From positions 1-31,947 of the forward strand of contig JAEYZR010000088.1 of the NCBI GenBank assembly GCA_023427945.1: a stretch of 31,947 nt of DNA, read 5' to 3'. Under the pieces are notes generated by a model. That model saw only the letters and a list, made by a program, of their open reading frames with translations. It did no database searches and had not been told where the DNA came from. The translations under genes and the position numbers were made by a program. Source of the stretch: Pseudomonadota bacterium. Lineage in GTDB: Bacteria > Pseudomonadota > Gammaproteobacteria > Burkholderiales > Burkholderiaceae_B. Shown piece by piece: positions 23,229-31,031 of the stretch. How positions within the stretch are numbered: the stretch's first letter is position 1; every line of letters begins with the position of its first letter.

Positions 23229-23384
23229 GTCGGGTCGCTGACGGCCGATGGCGGAGAACGCAAACTCTGCCCGGATGGCTGCTGGTGGCACGTCCCGGGA
23301 CAGGGGGATGCGCGGCTGGCTTGACGCGGCTGGCGTTCTTGCTGTAACCAGTGCCTGAAGCAATGTTCATTGAAGGCATGAGAC

Positions 23385-23588
23385 ATGACGGTTCAAACAA
23401 TGGTGCGATGCGCGCTGGCGCTTCTGGTGGTGGGTGTCGCCTCAGGGTGTTCTTCTTCAGGTCGCAGTTTTGAATGCCGATGGAATCCCAGTTCATGCAT
23501 GTACGAGGGGGCCTACGAACCCGATGAAGAACGCTACGCCGAAGAAGAAGCGCGCAGGCTGAACCGGGCCTCGAACCGCCGGTTCTGA
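23385..23588 (+). CDS. Small lipoprotein, first tandem copy
   Basis: The product has 67 residues from ATG 23385. MTVQTMVRCALALLVVGVAS followed by GC gives a lipoprotein signal with lipobox Cys22. The mature part is short: SFECRWNPSSCMYEGAYEP, then acidic DEERYAEEEARRLNRASNRR. Two Cys (FEC, SSC) may pair. A close paralogue at 23855 shares the signal start, the CRW/CKWN-SSCMYEG-YEP-EERYAEEEARRLNRAS core and length. I know no function for this family. No strong ribosome site precedes the start; ATG 23378 is out of frame. Confidence 0.75.
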   Translation: MTVQTMVRCALALLVVGVASGCSSSGRSFECRWNPSSCMYEGAYEPDEERYAEEEARRLNRASNRRF

Positions 23589-23854
23589 TCCAGGCTGCCG
23601 CGCATCGAATGCTTGGCCGTGCGTCGTCGGCGTACTCGCTGCCTGGCAGGACATGGCACGGTGACGCGGCGTCTTCATTTCTCCAGACAGAGCAATCTGC
23701 GGCGAGTCAGTGGCGCCAGCCATCTCTTGATGCATGCCGGTCGGCATGCGTGGCCCGTCAATCGGGGGGCGGGGACGCACCGGTGCCATTCATTCGGTCA
23801 AACCACATTTGCTATAAACGGTGGCTTATGCAATTTCGTCCAAGGCATGTGTAG

Positions 23855-24067
23855 ATGACCGTTCAAACAATGATGCGATGCGCCCTGGGGCTTCTGATGG
23901 CCGCATTTGTCGCCGGCTGCTCTTCCCCGGGGCCTCTCAACAAGTGCAAGTGGAATCGCAGTTCATGTATGTACGAAGGTTCCTACGAACCGGGCGAAGA
24001 GCGTTATGCCGAAGAGGAAGCGCGGCGGTTGAACCGGGCCTCCATCAATCGCCTGCGTAACCTTTGA
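23855..24067 (+). CDS. Small lipoprotein, second tandem copy
   Basis: The product has 70 residues from ATG 23855. It starts MTVQTMMRCALGLLMAAFVA with GC at Cys22, then NKCKWNRSSCMYEGSYEP and GEERYAEEEARRLNRAS. About three quarters of positions match the copy at 23385. The conserved start MTVQTM and the acidic/arginine tail point to recent tandem duplication with retained selection, since substitutions keep the lipobox, both Cys and the acidic run. The 266 nt between the copies holds no further supportable gene; a TATAAA at 23813-23818 could be its promoter. The gene ends one base before the end of the convergent esterase gene. Confidence 0.75.
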   Translation: MTVQTMMRCALGLLMAAFVAGCSSPGPLNKCKWNRSSCMYEGSYEPGEERYAEEEARRLNRASINRLRNL

Positions 24068-25054
24068 TCAGCGAGTGGTGGCAATTTCCAGCGCGCGTCG
24101 CAGCGAAATAGCCAGCATGTCGCCGTGGCTGGCGTCGGGGAAGGTCTGGTACGTCGCCTGACTGCCCGCCTGGCGCAGCTTGTCTGTGATCTCCTGTGTC
24201 ACGTTTCGCGGGTCGGCCGGTGTCAGGGCACCTGCTGCATGGGAAGGCTGCTGCGTGGGACGCGGGTTCTCTCGTGGCTGGGTGCCCACCATGATGGCGA
24301 CACGTTTTGCGGCTACTTCTCCGGGTTCGAACGTGCGCGAGAATTGCGCCAGCACACCGTCATTCCACCAGGCAGAAGGATCGCCTGCGATATAGCGTGC
24401 GAAGGCATCGGGCTGCGTCAGCAGCGTGTATAGCGTGAACAATCCGCCGTATGAGTGTCCCCAGAGATATTCACGTTTTGGGTCTATCGGCACCCGGGCG
24501 GCGACTGCCGGTTTGATCCGTGTCTGGATCAACTGAAGAAACAAGTCGGCCCCGCCGCCTGGGCGTCCCCTTACCACCGGGGTCGGCAAGTCTGCTTTGC
24601 CTGTAGGATTGGGTGGCGTGTAGTCGTAGGCGCGGGCCATCACATCATGGCGCGTATTGACGTCGTAGCCGATGGCGACCAGCACGGGCGAATCCGTGCG
24701 GGCCAGCCTGGCCAGGTCATCTTCGGTCAGCGTGGCCATCGCTGCGTTGCCATCCAGCATATACAGAACGGCGAAGCCAGTAGCGGGTGGAACCTTGCGA
24801 GGGATGGCGATTTCGATCCGATAATGGCGTTTGCCATCGACGGAATCGATGAGATGTCGTTCAAAGCTGTAGAGCTCCGACGCTTTGTCGGCAATGGTCG
24901 GCCCGACTATTTGCTGGCTCGATGCGCGCGCGCGGGTTGCAGGCGCTTCATTTGAAACGTTGCCTGTTTGGGCAGATGCGTGCGAGTGCTGTACGAGCAG
25001 GGCGAGCGCAATGCATGCAATGGGGCGAAAAACGCTCACGGTTACCTTCGACAT
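24068..25054 (-). CDS. Exported alpha/beta-hydrolase esterase (PF00756 type)
   Basis: The product has 328 residues from ATG 25054. MSKVTVSVFRPIACIALALL begins a signal peptide cleaved after ASA. The alpha/beta-hydrolase core includes GFAVLYMLDGNAAMATLTED, PVLVAIGYDVNTRHDVMARA, YDYTPPNP and the nucleophile elbow LWGHSYGGLFTLYTLLTQPD (GHSYGG). DPSAWWNDG follows, and a late His sits in DASHGDMLAISL. This layout matches esterase-D-like/IroE-BesA hydrolases, several of which cut trilactone ferric siderophores in the periplasm. The context (a TonB siderophore-type receptor gene 8 kb away, no siderophore synthesis genes) makes this only a suggestion. Diverges from the Lrp-like gene. Confidence 0.88.
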   Translation of the reverse strand: MSKVTVSVFRPIACIALALLVQHSHASAQTGNVSNEAPATRARASSQQIVGPTIADKASELYSFERHLIDSVDGKRHYRIEIAIPRKVPPATGFAVLYMLDGNAAMATLTEDDLARLARTDSPVLVAIGYDVNTRHDVMARAYDYTPPNPTGKADLPTPVVRGRPGGGADLFLQLIQTRIKPAVAARVPIDPKREYLWGHSYGGLFTLYTLLTQPDAFARYIAGDPSAWWNDGVLAQFSRTFEPGEVAAKRVAIMVGTQPRENPRPTQQPSHAAGALTPADPRNVTQEITDKLRQAGSQATYQTFPDASHGDMLAISLRRALEIATTR

Positions 25055-25103
25055 GGGTCAAAAAATACTATGTAAACAAGGTCGCGACGTGTAAATTTAA
25101 TCT

Positions 25104-25565
25104 ATGGATGCTATCGACCGAAAAATTATTTCGCTGCTGCAGGACAATTCCGAGACGCCCGTTCACGAAATCGCGGCGCAGGTGAATCTGTCGGTGACGC
25201 CCTGCTGGCGTCGCATTCAAAAGCTCAAGGATAGCGGGGTGTTCCGCAAGCAGGTGGCCCTTTGCGATCCAGTCAAGCTGAACTGCGGGGTGACCGTGTT
25301 CATATCGATTCGGACCAGTCAGCATTCTCAGACGTGGTTTGATACTTTCGCCCAGCACGTGACCGACATCCCCGAAGTCGTGGAGTTCTATCGGATGAGT
25401 GGGGATGTGGATTATCTGATCCGTGTCGTCGTGCCCGATATCGCCAGCTACGATCGGGTCTACAAGCGGCTGATCAAGATCACGGATATTTACGACGTCA
25501 GCTCGTCGTTTGCGATGGAGCAACTCAAATACACGACGGCATTGCCGGTGGATTACGCGTCCTGA
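25104..25565 (+). CDS. Lrp/AsnC-family transcriptional regulator
   Basis: The product has 153 residues from ATG 25104. The N-terminal HTH reads MDAIDRKIISLLQDNSETPV, HEIAAQVNLSVTPCWRRIQK with LKDSGVF. The C-terminal RAM/ligand domain has VTDIPEVVEFYRMSGDVDYL, a standard Lrp signature, then YDRVYKRLIKITDIYDVSSS. Members sense amino acids and control their metabolism. The divergent neighbour is the esterase gene; the convergent neighbour is a cysteine-dioxygenase-family gene, whose upstream region has an Lrp-like box at 26276-26290. A second weak Lrp-like stretch overlaps its own promoter (around 25090). Regulation of sulfur amino acid breakdown is an inference from this arrangement. Confidence 0.94.
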   Translation: MDAIDRKIISLLQDNSETPVHEIAAQVNLSVTPCWRRIQKLKDSGVFRKQVALCDPVKLNCGVTVFISIRTSQHSQTWFDTFAQHVTDIPEVVEFYRMSGDVDYLIRVVVPDIASYDRVYKRLIKITDIYDVSSSFAMEQLKYTTALPVDYAS

Positions 25566-25650
25566 CCATCGCGTCGCTGCTGCAGGGGCTCTGCCTGACG
25601 GCGCCCGGTATGCATGCCGCTGTGCTGCGCGTGTACAGAAGTGCAGCGGT

Positions 25651-26187
25651 TCAGAGCGACACGACGTTATTGACGTGGGTCGAAACGTGGTCTGCATCCA
25701 CCCCATAGACGTGCAGTGATATGGCACGGCCCTGGCTGATGTTGCCCAGCCGATGAATCTTCTCCAGACCCGCATGGCCGCTGAAGCAATGGGTGGCATT
25801 GAGCGCCACCACTTCGCCAAGTCGGGCGATGCGTCGTTCATCGTCCCAACTGAAACGTTCCTCCTGCAGGCTTCCTTCCAGCACGCGATAGGCGCACCAG
25901 GTGTGGTGGCCGTGAGCGGGAGTACGTTGACCGGGTTGCCAGACCAGGGCAACCAGGGTGTAGCGTCCATTGTGATGGCTGTGCAGGACATGGCGCGTGT
26001 AGCGCTCGCTGGCGCCGATCTGCTGGGCGGGGGTGAGCACCTCGCCGGTGTTGGCGACACTCATCAAGGCTGCCGCTACGGCACCGGGTATGTCTTGCAT
26101 GCGTTTCAGGACGGCCTGATCGAGCTGATCGATCAGTGTATCGAGCAACGGGGGCAGGGCGGTCGGGACAGGATGCAGGGCAGGCAT
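25651..26187 (-). CDS. Cysteine dioxygenase-family thiol dioxygenase
   Basis: The product has 178 residues from ATG 26187. It has the cupin fold of PF05995: YTLVALVWQPGQRTPAHGHH then TWCAYRVLEGSLQEERF supplies two of the three iron-binding His, and the third is in LEKIHRLGN. The family end SQGRAISLHVYGVDADHV is also present. These non-heme Fe(II) enzymes oxidise cysteine or 3-mercaptopropionate to the sulfinic acid. Family members differ by an Arg in the substrate pocket that cannot be placed from here, so cysteine versus mercaptopropionate is open. Convergent with the Lrp/AsnC gene; the upstream AT-rich region carries an Lrp-like palindrome. Confidence 0.85.
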   Translation of the reverse strand: MPALHPVPTALPPLLDTLIDQLDQAVLKRMQDIPGAVAAALMSVANTGEVLTPAQQIGASERYTRHVLHSHHNGRYTLVALVWQPGQRTPAHGHHTWCAYRVLEGSLQEERFSWDDERRIARLGEVVALNATHCFSGHAGLEKIHRLGNISQGRAISLHVYGVDADHVSTHVNNVVSL

Positions 26188-26275
26188 GATGGCGGCACGC
26201 GTAGGTCAAAGAAACAACTTTACGCGCGACGAACGAGAAATGGATGGCAGATTTTGCCCAGAGAAACATGACAAA

Positions 26276-26290
26276 TAGATTTTTATTCTA
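26276..26290. promoter_or_regulatory. Lrp-like operator candidate
   Basis: TAGATTTTTATTCTA agrees with the E. coli Lrp consensus YAGHAWATTWTDCTR at 13 of 15 positions and sits inside a larger inverted repeat (AAATAGA 26273-26279, TCTATTT 26287-26293). It lies about 90 nt upstream of the thiol dioxygenase start and overlaps the stop codon of the next gene upstream. Confidence 0.45.
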
Positions 26291-26932
26291 TTTTTCAGGT
26301 AAAAGTTCGAACGCCATACCTCCTTGGCGATTGATTTGGGCAACTACCCCTTTCCCTGCCCCGATTGACTGCCCCGTCAGGGCTTCGATATTGGCGCTGT
26401 GGGTCACCATGACGTAGGGCCCACCCCTGGGATCCAGGCGATAGATGAAATCCTTCAGTGCCGCATTCTGCCTGGTGCGGTCGGCGGCGTTCTCTCCAAT
26501 GGCATTCAATTCGCTCATGATGGCGATTGGTCCCATTTTCAGTTGCAGTGCCGTATCCACGCAGCGGCACCACGCGCTGGTGAAAATGCGTGTCGGAAAA
26601 ATGCCGGCGTTTTTCCAGGTGTTGCCCAGTGCCTGCGCCTGCTCTCGCCCCACTTCATCCAGGTTGCGCTGGGTTGCGCAGGCGTGGAGATTGAACTCAG
26701 GGGGATCGCCCGCACCCGGTGCGTGGGTGTGGTCGATGATGATGAGTGCGTCGGGACGCGCCAGGTTCTCGAGGCTCGAGGCCGTCCATGGCGCGGGAGG
26801 TTTCGGGCTGGCGTGGGCGATTCCGGGGCGTCCGGGTTGCGCCGATGATGCCTGCGCCTGAAAGCCCAGACAAAGCAGCAGTGCGCATGTTGCGGGTGCA
26901 AGCAGGCGGGTCGGACTGGGTGGGAAAAACAT
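26288..26932 (-). CDS. Exported histidine-phosphatase-like protein with altered RHG motif
   Basis: The product has 214 residues from ATG 26932, with GGGAG 6 nt upstream; the frame is open to 26977, but that start is worse. MFFPPSPTRLLAPATCALLL and following residues form a signal peptide ending QAQA. The domain matches exported histidine phosphatases: ALIIIDHTHAPGAGDPPEF (family usual: IRHA.APG.GDP), TQRNLDEVGREQAQALG, IFTSAWCRCVDTALQLKMG and YVMVTHSANIEALTG. The catalytic first His and the late His are kept, and the SAWCRC Arg is kept, but the Arg of the RHG motif is replaced by Asp. Activity may be changed or lost. It diverges from the PEP carboxykinase gene. Confidence 0.82.
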   Translation of the reverse strand: MFFPPSPTRLLAPATCALLLCLGFQAQASSAQPGRPGIAHASPKPPAPWTASSLENLARPDALIIIDHTHAPGAGDPPEFNLHACATQRNLDEVGREQAQALGNTWKNAGIFPTRIFTSAWCRCVDTALQLKMGPIAIMSELNAIGENAADRTRQNAALKDFIYRLDPRGGPYVMVTHSANIEALTGQSIGAGKGVVAQINRQGGMAFELLPEK

Positions 26933-27097
26933 GGCAGCTCCCAGGTTTTTGAGGGTCCAACGGTACTCGTGAAACATTTCCGAAATGCCGGTTTTGTCAT
27001 TCGAGTGGCAGTAAATGTTAATCTGACGGGCTTAGCGCCGTGGCCGTCGAGTGCCGCGGCACCTACAAGACGATATAAAAGTCTGGGAGATGATGGG

Positions 27098-28954
27098 ATG
27101 AGTGCAGTGCCGCAATATTCAAGCATGGCTGCTCAGGCGCCTGCCTGGGTACAGAACGAAAAGCTCAAGCAGTGGGTCGCAGATATCGCTACCTTGACCG
27201 AGCCTGACAGCATCGAGTGGTGTGACGGCAGTCAGCAAGAGTATGACCGGCTATGTGCAGCCATGGTTCAGGCGGGCACTCTCCAGACCCTCGATCCCCA
27301 GAAGCGTCCTGGGTCTTACCTTGCGCGTTCGTCGCCTTCGGACGTGGCTCGTGTCGAAGACCGCACCTTTATTTGTTCGGCCGAAGAAAAAGATGCAGGC
27401 CCCACCAATAACTGGTGCGATCCCCAGGAAATGCGCAGCAAGCTCAACGGCCTGTTCGCCGGCTGCATGCGCGGGCGCACCATGTACGTGGTGGCGTTTT
27501 CGATGGGCCCCGTGGGTTCGCACATCGCCCACATCGGCGTGGAACTGACCGATTCGCCTTACGTCGTGGTCAGCATGCGCACGATGACCCGCATGGGCCG
27601 CCGCGCGCACGACGCCTTGGGCACAGATGGTATTTTCGTGCCTTGCGTCCATTCGGTCGGACACCCCTTGCAAGCCGGTCAGGCGGATGTCGCCTGGCCC
27701 TGCAACGACACCAAATACATTGTTCATTACCCCGAAACCCGCGAGATCTGGTCGTTTGGTTCCGGTTATGGTGGCAATGCACTGCTGGGCAAGAAGTGCT
27801 TTGCATTGCGTATCGCTTCGGTCATGGGGCGCGACCAGGGCTGGCTGGCCGAGCACATGCTCATTCTGGGCGTGACTTCGCCTGAAGGCCGCAAGATGCA
27901 CGTGGCTGCTGCCTTCCCCTCGGCTTGCGGCAAGACCAATTTCGCCATGCTGGTGCCGCCGGCGACGCTGCCGGGCTGGAAAGTCACGACCATTGGCGAC
28001 GACATCGCCTGGATCAAGCCCGACGCCAACGGCAAGTTGCGCGCGATCAACCCGGAGGCAGGCTACTTCGGCGTGGCTCCTGGCACGGGTGAGAAAACGA
28101 ATCCGAACTGCATGGCCGCCATGCGCGACAACGTGATTTTCACCAACGTGGCGCTGACCGACGACGGCGACGTCTGGTGGGAAGGAATGGGGCCCGCACC
28201 CGCTCATTGCGTGGATTGGCAAGGTCAGGAATGGACGCCGGAAATCGCGGCAAAGACAGGTCGCAAGGCGGCCCATCCGAATGCCCGTTTCACCGTGGCC
28301 GCAACGCAGAATCCGGTGATCGATCCCGAGTGGGACAATCCCGAGGGCGTGGTGATCGACGCATTCATCTTCGGTGGCCGTCGTTCGACTACGGTTCCCC
28401 TGGTGACGGAAGCGCGTGACTGGGTGGAAGGCGTCTACATGGCAGCCACGATGGGTTCGGAGACGACCGCTGCGGCAACTGGCCAGCAAGGCGTCGTGCG
28501 CCGTGATCCGTTCGCAATGCTGCCTTTCTGCGGCTACAACATGAGCGAATACTTCGCTCACTGGCTGGCATTGGGTGAACGTCTGGCAGGTGAAGGGGTC
28601 AAGTTGCCCAAGATCTTCTGCGTCAACTGGTTCCGCACAGACGAGTCGGGCAAGTTTGTCTGGCCTGGCTTTGGCGACAACATGCGCGTCTTGAAGTGGA
28701 TGCTCGAGCGTCTGGATGACAAGGCCGACGGTCGTGAGCACCTGTTCGGGTTTTCGGCGAACTACGACGACATCAGCTGGGACGGCCTGAATTTCACCAA
28801 GGAACAATTCGACCGTATCACTGCGATCGACTCGAAAGAGTGGGCCGCCGAGCTCGAATTGCATCGTCAGTTGTTCGACAGCCTGCATCTGGGCTTGCCC
28901 AAGGCGCTGGTCGACGTGCAGCGCTCCCTGAACGACAAGGTTCAGACGGCTTGA
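27098..28954 (+). CDS. pckG: Phosphoenolpyruvate carboxykinase (GTP)
   Basis: The product has 618 residues. ATG 27098 has GGGAG 8 nt upstream; the frame is open to 26969 but without family sequence. It converts oxaloacetate + GTP to PEP + CO2 + GDP in the cytosol, the entry to gluconeogenesis. Landmarks: ARVEDRTFICS, GRTMYVVAFSMGP, VSMRTMTRMG, the P-loop-like kinase-1a motif FPSACGKTNFAML (reactive Cys277), TTIGDDIAWIKPD (kinase-2/metal site), NPEAGYFGVAPGTG, FGGRRSTTVPLV and NWFRTDESGKFVWPGFGDN near the C-terminus (guanine binding). Length is normal for the family and all motifs are intact. Monocistronic: a hairpin-forming inverted repeat follows at 28968-29003. Confidence 0.97.
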   Translation: MSAVPQYSSMAAQAPAWVQNEKLKQWVADIATLTEPDSIEWCDGSQQEYDRLCAAMVQAGTLQTLDPQKRPGSYLARSSPSDVARVEDRTFICSAEEKDAGPTNNWCDPQEMRSKLNGLFAGCMRGRTMYVVAFSMGPVGSHIAHIGVELTDSPYVVVSMRTMTRMGRRAHDALGTDGIFVPCVHSVGHPLQAGQADVAWPCNDTKYIVHYPETREIWSFGSGYGGNALLGKKCFALRIASVMGRDQGWLAEHMLILGVTSPEGRKMHVAAAFPSACGKTNFAMLVPPATLPGWKVTTIGDDIAWIKPDANGKLRAINPEAGYFGVAPGTGEKTNPNCMAAMRDNVIFTNVALTDDGDVWWEGMGPAPAHCVDWQGQEWTPEIAAKTGRKAAHPNARFTVAATQNPVIDPEWDNPEGVVIDAFIFGGRRSTTVPLVTEARDWVEGVYMAATMGSETTAAATGQQGVVRRDPFAMLPFCGYNMSEYFAHWLALGERLAGEGVKLPKIFCVNWFRTDESGKFVWPGFGDNMRVLKWMLERLDDKADGREHLFGFSANYDDISWDGLNFTKEQFDRITAIDSKEWAAELELHRQLFDSLHLGLPKALVDVQRSLNDKVQTA

Positions 28955-28967
28955 TGCAGGTTGATCG

Positions 28968-29003
28968 GTCCACACACCCAAAAAATATTTTCGGAGTGTG
29001 GAC
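28968..29003. repeat. Inverted repeat after pckG
   Basis: GTCCACAC (28968-28975) and GTGTGGAC (28996-29003) are perfect 8-bp arms around a 20-nt AT-rich centre (AAAAAATATTTT). It lies 13 nt after the pckG stop and about 70 nt before tRNA-Arg. It could be a weak terminator or a protein site; no T-run follows. Confidence 0.45.
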
Positions 29004-29071
29004 TCATTTACCAAATTCATGCTATATTGTTTGTCTTGGCTTCACCGACACAAAAATGTTGTTTAGCTAAA

Positions 29072-29148
29072 GCGCCCGTAGCTCAGTTGGATAGAGTACT
29101 TGGCTACGAACCAAGGGGTCGTGGGTTCGAATCCTGCCGGGCGCACCA
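29072..29148 (+). tRNA. tRNA-Arg (anticodon ACG), CCA encoded
   Basis: The 77-nt tRNA has acceptor arms GCGCCCG (29072-29078) and CGGGCGC (29138-29144), discriminator A and encoded CCA (29146-29148). The anticodon stem CTTGG/CCAAG with loop CTACGAA gives anticodon ACG (A to be edited to inosine), reading CGU/CGC/CGA. The T arm has GGTTCGAATCC. A TATATT at 29023-29028 could be its -10. A strong terminator follows, and no integrase lies next to it. Confidence 0.97.
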
Positions 29149-29166
29149 GAATGCATGAAACAAAAA

Positions 29167-29197
29167 AGCCTCGAAGCGTAAGCTTCGGGGCTTTTTT
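29167..29197 (+). terminator. Terminator after tRNA-Arg
   Basis: An 11-bp stem (AGCCTCGAAGC with GCTTCGGGGCT, one G-T pair), loop GTAA and six T form a textbook intrinsic terminator 19 nt past the tRNA end. A run of A before the stem would also let it work for the opposite strand. Confidence 0.9.
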
Positions 29198-29258
29198 GTT
29201 TGTGATGGCATCAACCGAAGGGGCTGCCGGGCCGCTAAGGCAGCCCGGCACAAAAGCG

Positions 29259-29663
29259 TCAAGCCTCGCTGTCCACCTTTGGCGCACCATACTTGAAAGA
29301 GCCTTGCGCCGTCGCAATGACGTGCCCCTCGGGCGCCCGAATCTCAGCCTGCGAAAAGTAGATCTTGCGCCCGCGCCCGGTCACCTTGCCGGAGGCTGTG
29401 ACCGTTCCGCCGCGTACCGAACCGATGAAGTTGATGGCCAGGGATATCGTCACGCCTTGCGCGCGTGCGGGGTCGGTGGTGGAGATGCCGGCGTAGCCGC
29501 ATGCGGTATCCAGCAAGGAACAGATCAGCCCACCCTGGATGACTCCCTGGCGATTCAGGTGTTCGGGGCGTACGGCAAGGCTGATGGTCACGCTGTCGTC
29601 GCCCCACTGTTCGAGGCGGGCGCCTAGTGAGGCAAGAAAAGGGTTGTCGTCAAATCCGCTCAT
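29259..29663 (-). CDS. PaaI-type hotdog thioesterase
   Basis: The product has 134 residues from ATG 29663. It has a single hotdog domain: RPEHLNRQGVIQGGLICSLL followed by DTACGYAG. This is the PaaI-like motif with QGG in place of HGG and an Asp on the long helix. VTISLAINFIGSVRGGTVTA, YFSQAEIRAPEGHVIATAQG then complete the fold. Such enzymes hydrolyse aromatic or short acyl-CoA thioesters. It is only distantly similar to the other hotdog protein at 21287. It lies 32 nt after the RlmA-like gene on the same strand, so they may share a transcript although no functional link is evident. Confidence 0.88.
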   Translation of the reverse strand: MSGFDDNPFLASLGARLEQWGDDSVTISLAVRPEHLNRQGVIQGGLICSLLDTACGYAGISTTDPARAQGVTISLAINFIGSVRGGTVTASGKVTGRGRKIYFSQAEIRAPEGHVIATAQGSFKYGAPKVDSEA

Positions 29664-29695
29664 GAATTCGATCCGTAGGGTTGAAGGTTAGGGGT

Positions 29696-30541
29696 TCAAG
29701 GTTCTAGCACTGATTCAGTCAGCACGACATCCACCGTCGTGGTGAGCTTTTCAAGCGCAGCGGCACGCGCTCGGCCTTCGTTGCTGGCACGATAGAAATG
29801 CGGTGTCATGAGAAGGAGGTCTGCGATGGCTTGTGCATCATCCATCGTCAATTCGTAGCGCAGGGATTCGCTGGCAATCGTGCGAAAGCGACCGTTCGAG
29901 TGACAGGCGTCATCGCGATCCGCGCGCAGGCTGGGATAGATGATTTCGCGCAATTCGCGCAGGTGGTCAGGCCCCGCGTCCACTCGCAAAAGTCTTGCTC
30001 CGGGTTTGAGCACGCGTGTGAATTCCGGATAGACCGGAAAGCCGAACATGCACAGCACGAGGTCCAGCGAGGCTGATTGCACAGGTAGTTTTGCATTGGT
30101 GCCGACCAGCCAGGATGCACGCTTGTCGCGCTTGGCGGCAGCCATGATCGCCCATTTGGAAATATCCAGGCCTGCTGCTTGCAGGTTCACTGCGCGAGCC
30201 TTGCAAGCCTCCATCAGGGCGCGCAGATAGTAGCCTTCGCCGCATCCGGCATCCAGGCAGCTCATCGGCTGTTGCGGCTCCCATCCATTCAGCGCAATCC
30301 GACTGACGGCTTGGGCAATGGGTTCGTAGTGGCCTGCGTGCAGAAACCGCTGGCGAGCCAGAATCATTTCCTTGCTGTCGCCCGGGTCACGCGAGCGCTT
30401 GTGCTGTACGGGAAGCAAATTCACGTAACCCTGCGCCGCAATGTCGAAACTATGTCCCGACGGACAGCGCCAACAGTTGTCTGCACGTTGCAGAGGTAAC
30501 GCATCCAGTGGGCAGGAAAGTGCCTGAAAGGGAAGGGTCAT
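29696..30541 (-). CDS. rlmA: RlmA-like 23S rRNA guanine-N1 methyltransferase
   Basis: The product has 281 residues from ATG 30541. It resembles RlmA(I), which methylates G745 of 23S rRNA with SAM. The N-terminal zinc-finger region reads LSCPLDALPLQ, CWRCPSGHSFDIAAQGYVNL, then LLPVQHKRSRDPGDSKEM, an almost diagnostic block. The SAM-binding motif is CLDAGCGEGYYLRAL (about 95-110), followed by DISKWAIMAAAKR and LDLVLCMFGFP. In E. coli RlmA the first zinc knuckle is CPLC; here it is CPLD, with Cys10, Cys26 and His30 kept and an additional Cys23. Substrate position is inferred from the family. Confidence 0.9.
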   Translation of the reverse strand: MTLPFQALSCPLDALPLQRADNCWRCPSGHSFDIAAQGYVNLLPVQHKRSRDPGDSKEMILARQRFLHAGHYEPIAQAVSRIALNGWEPQQPMSCLDAGCGEGYYLRALMEACKARAVNLQAAGLDISKWAIMAAAKRDKRASWLVGTNAKLPVQSASLDLVLCMFGFPVYPEFTRVLKPGARLLRVDAGPDHLRELREIIYPSLRADRDDACHSNGRFRTIASESLRYELTMDDAQAIADLLLMTPHFYRASNEGRARAAALEKLTTTVDVVLTESVLEP

Positions 30542-30674
30542 GAGGCAAAAAAAAGGAAATCGAGGCTAGCATGCAGACATCGGCGAGCTGCCCGACGGCG
30601 GTGATGGGCATCGGCCCTTTCACAACCGGCGCTCGACCGTGCACCTGATTGTAATCATCAGCAGGAGTTTGACT

Positions 30675-31013
30675 ATGACCGATATGACGACACGCTTGCA
30701 GGCCATGCTGGATGCCGGGCAGGATAATTTGCTGCTGCGTTTCACTCTGGGCAAGAGCATGTTCGAACAGGCGGAGTTCGAGAATGCGATCACGCATCTC
30801 ACTGCCGCGCTGTCGTTTGACGAGCGTTTTTCCAATGCATGGAAACTCTTGGGGCGAGCGCGCCTGGCGTTGGGGGACGCGGCGGGTGCGCGTCAGGCCT
30901 GGGAGCGGGGAACCGAGGTGGCCACTGAGCGTGGCGATGCTCAGGTGGCCAAGGAGATTGCCGTCTTCGTGAAGCGCCTGAACAAGCAGGAAGGTGCGCA
31001 GTCTTCCGGTTGA
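30675..31013 (+). CDS. Small tetratricopeptide-repeat protein
   Basis: The product has 112 residues from ATG 30675, with CAGGAG 8 nt upstream; the in-frame start at 30639 lacks a ribosome site. The text LLLRFTLGKSMFEQAEFENA, ITHLTAALSFDERFSNAWKL, LGRARLALGDAAGARQAWER and GDAQVAKEIAVFVKRLNKQ forms about two and a half TPR units. There is no signal peptide or membrane segment, so it is cytosolic and probably a protein-binding adaptor. Homologous small TPR proteins occur in Burkholderiales without assigned role. It diverges from the rlmA-like gene and converges with the LysE-type gene. Confidence 0.88.
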   Translation: MTDMTTRLQAMLDAGQDNLLLRFTLGKSMFEQAEFENAITHLTAALSFDERFSNAWKLLGRARLALGDAAGARQAWERGTEVATERGDAQVAKEIAVFVKRLNKQEGAQSSG

Positions 31014-31031
31014 TGGCCAGGCGACCGATGC

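Noticed and set aside
27251..29020. 589-codon minus-strand open frame
   Set aside because: Antisense to the PEP carboxykinase gene, which shows every family motif on the plus strand. The reverse translation is His/Arg-rich shadow text.
29072..29260. tRNA-Arg as a second integration site
   Set aside because: No integrase, no repeated tRNA 3' end and only a standard terminator and core genes follow.
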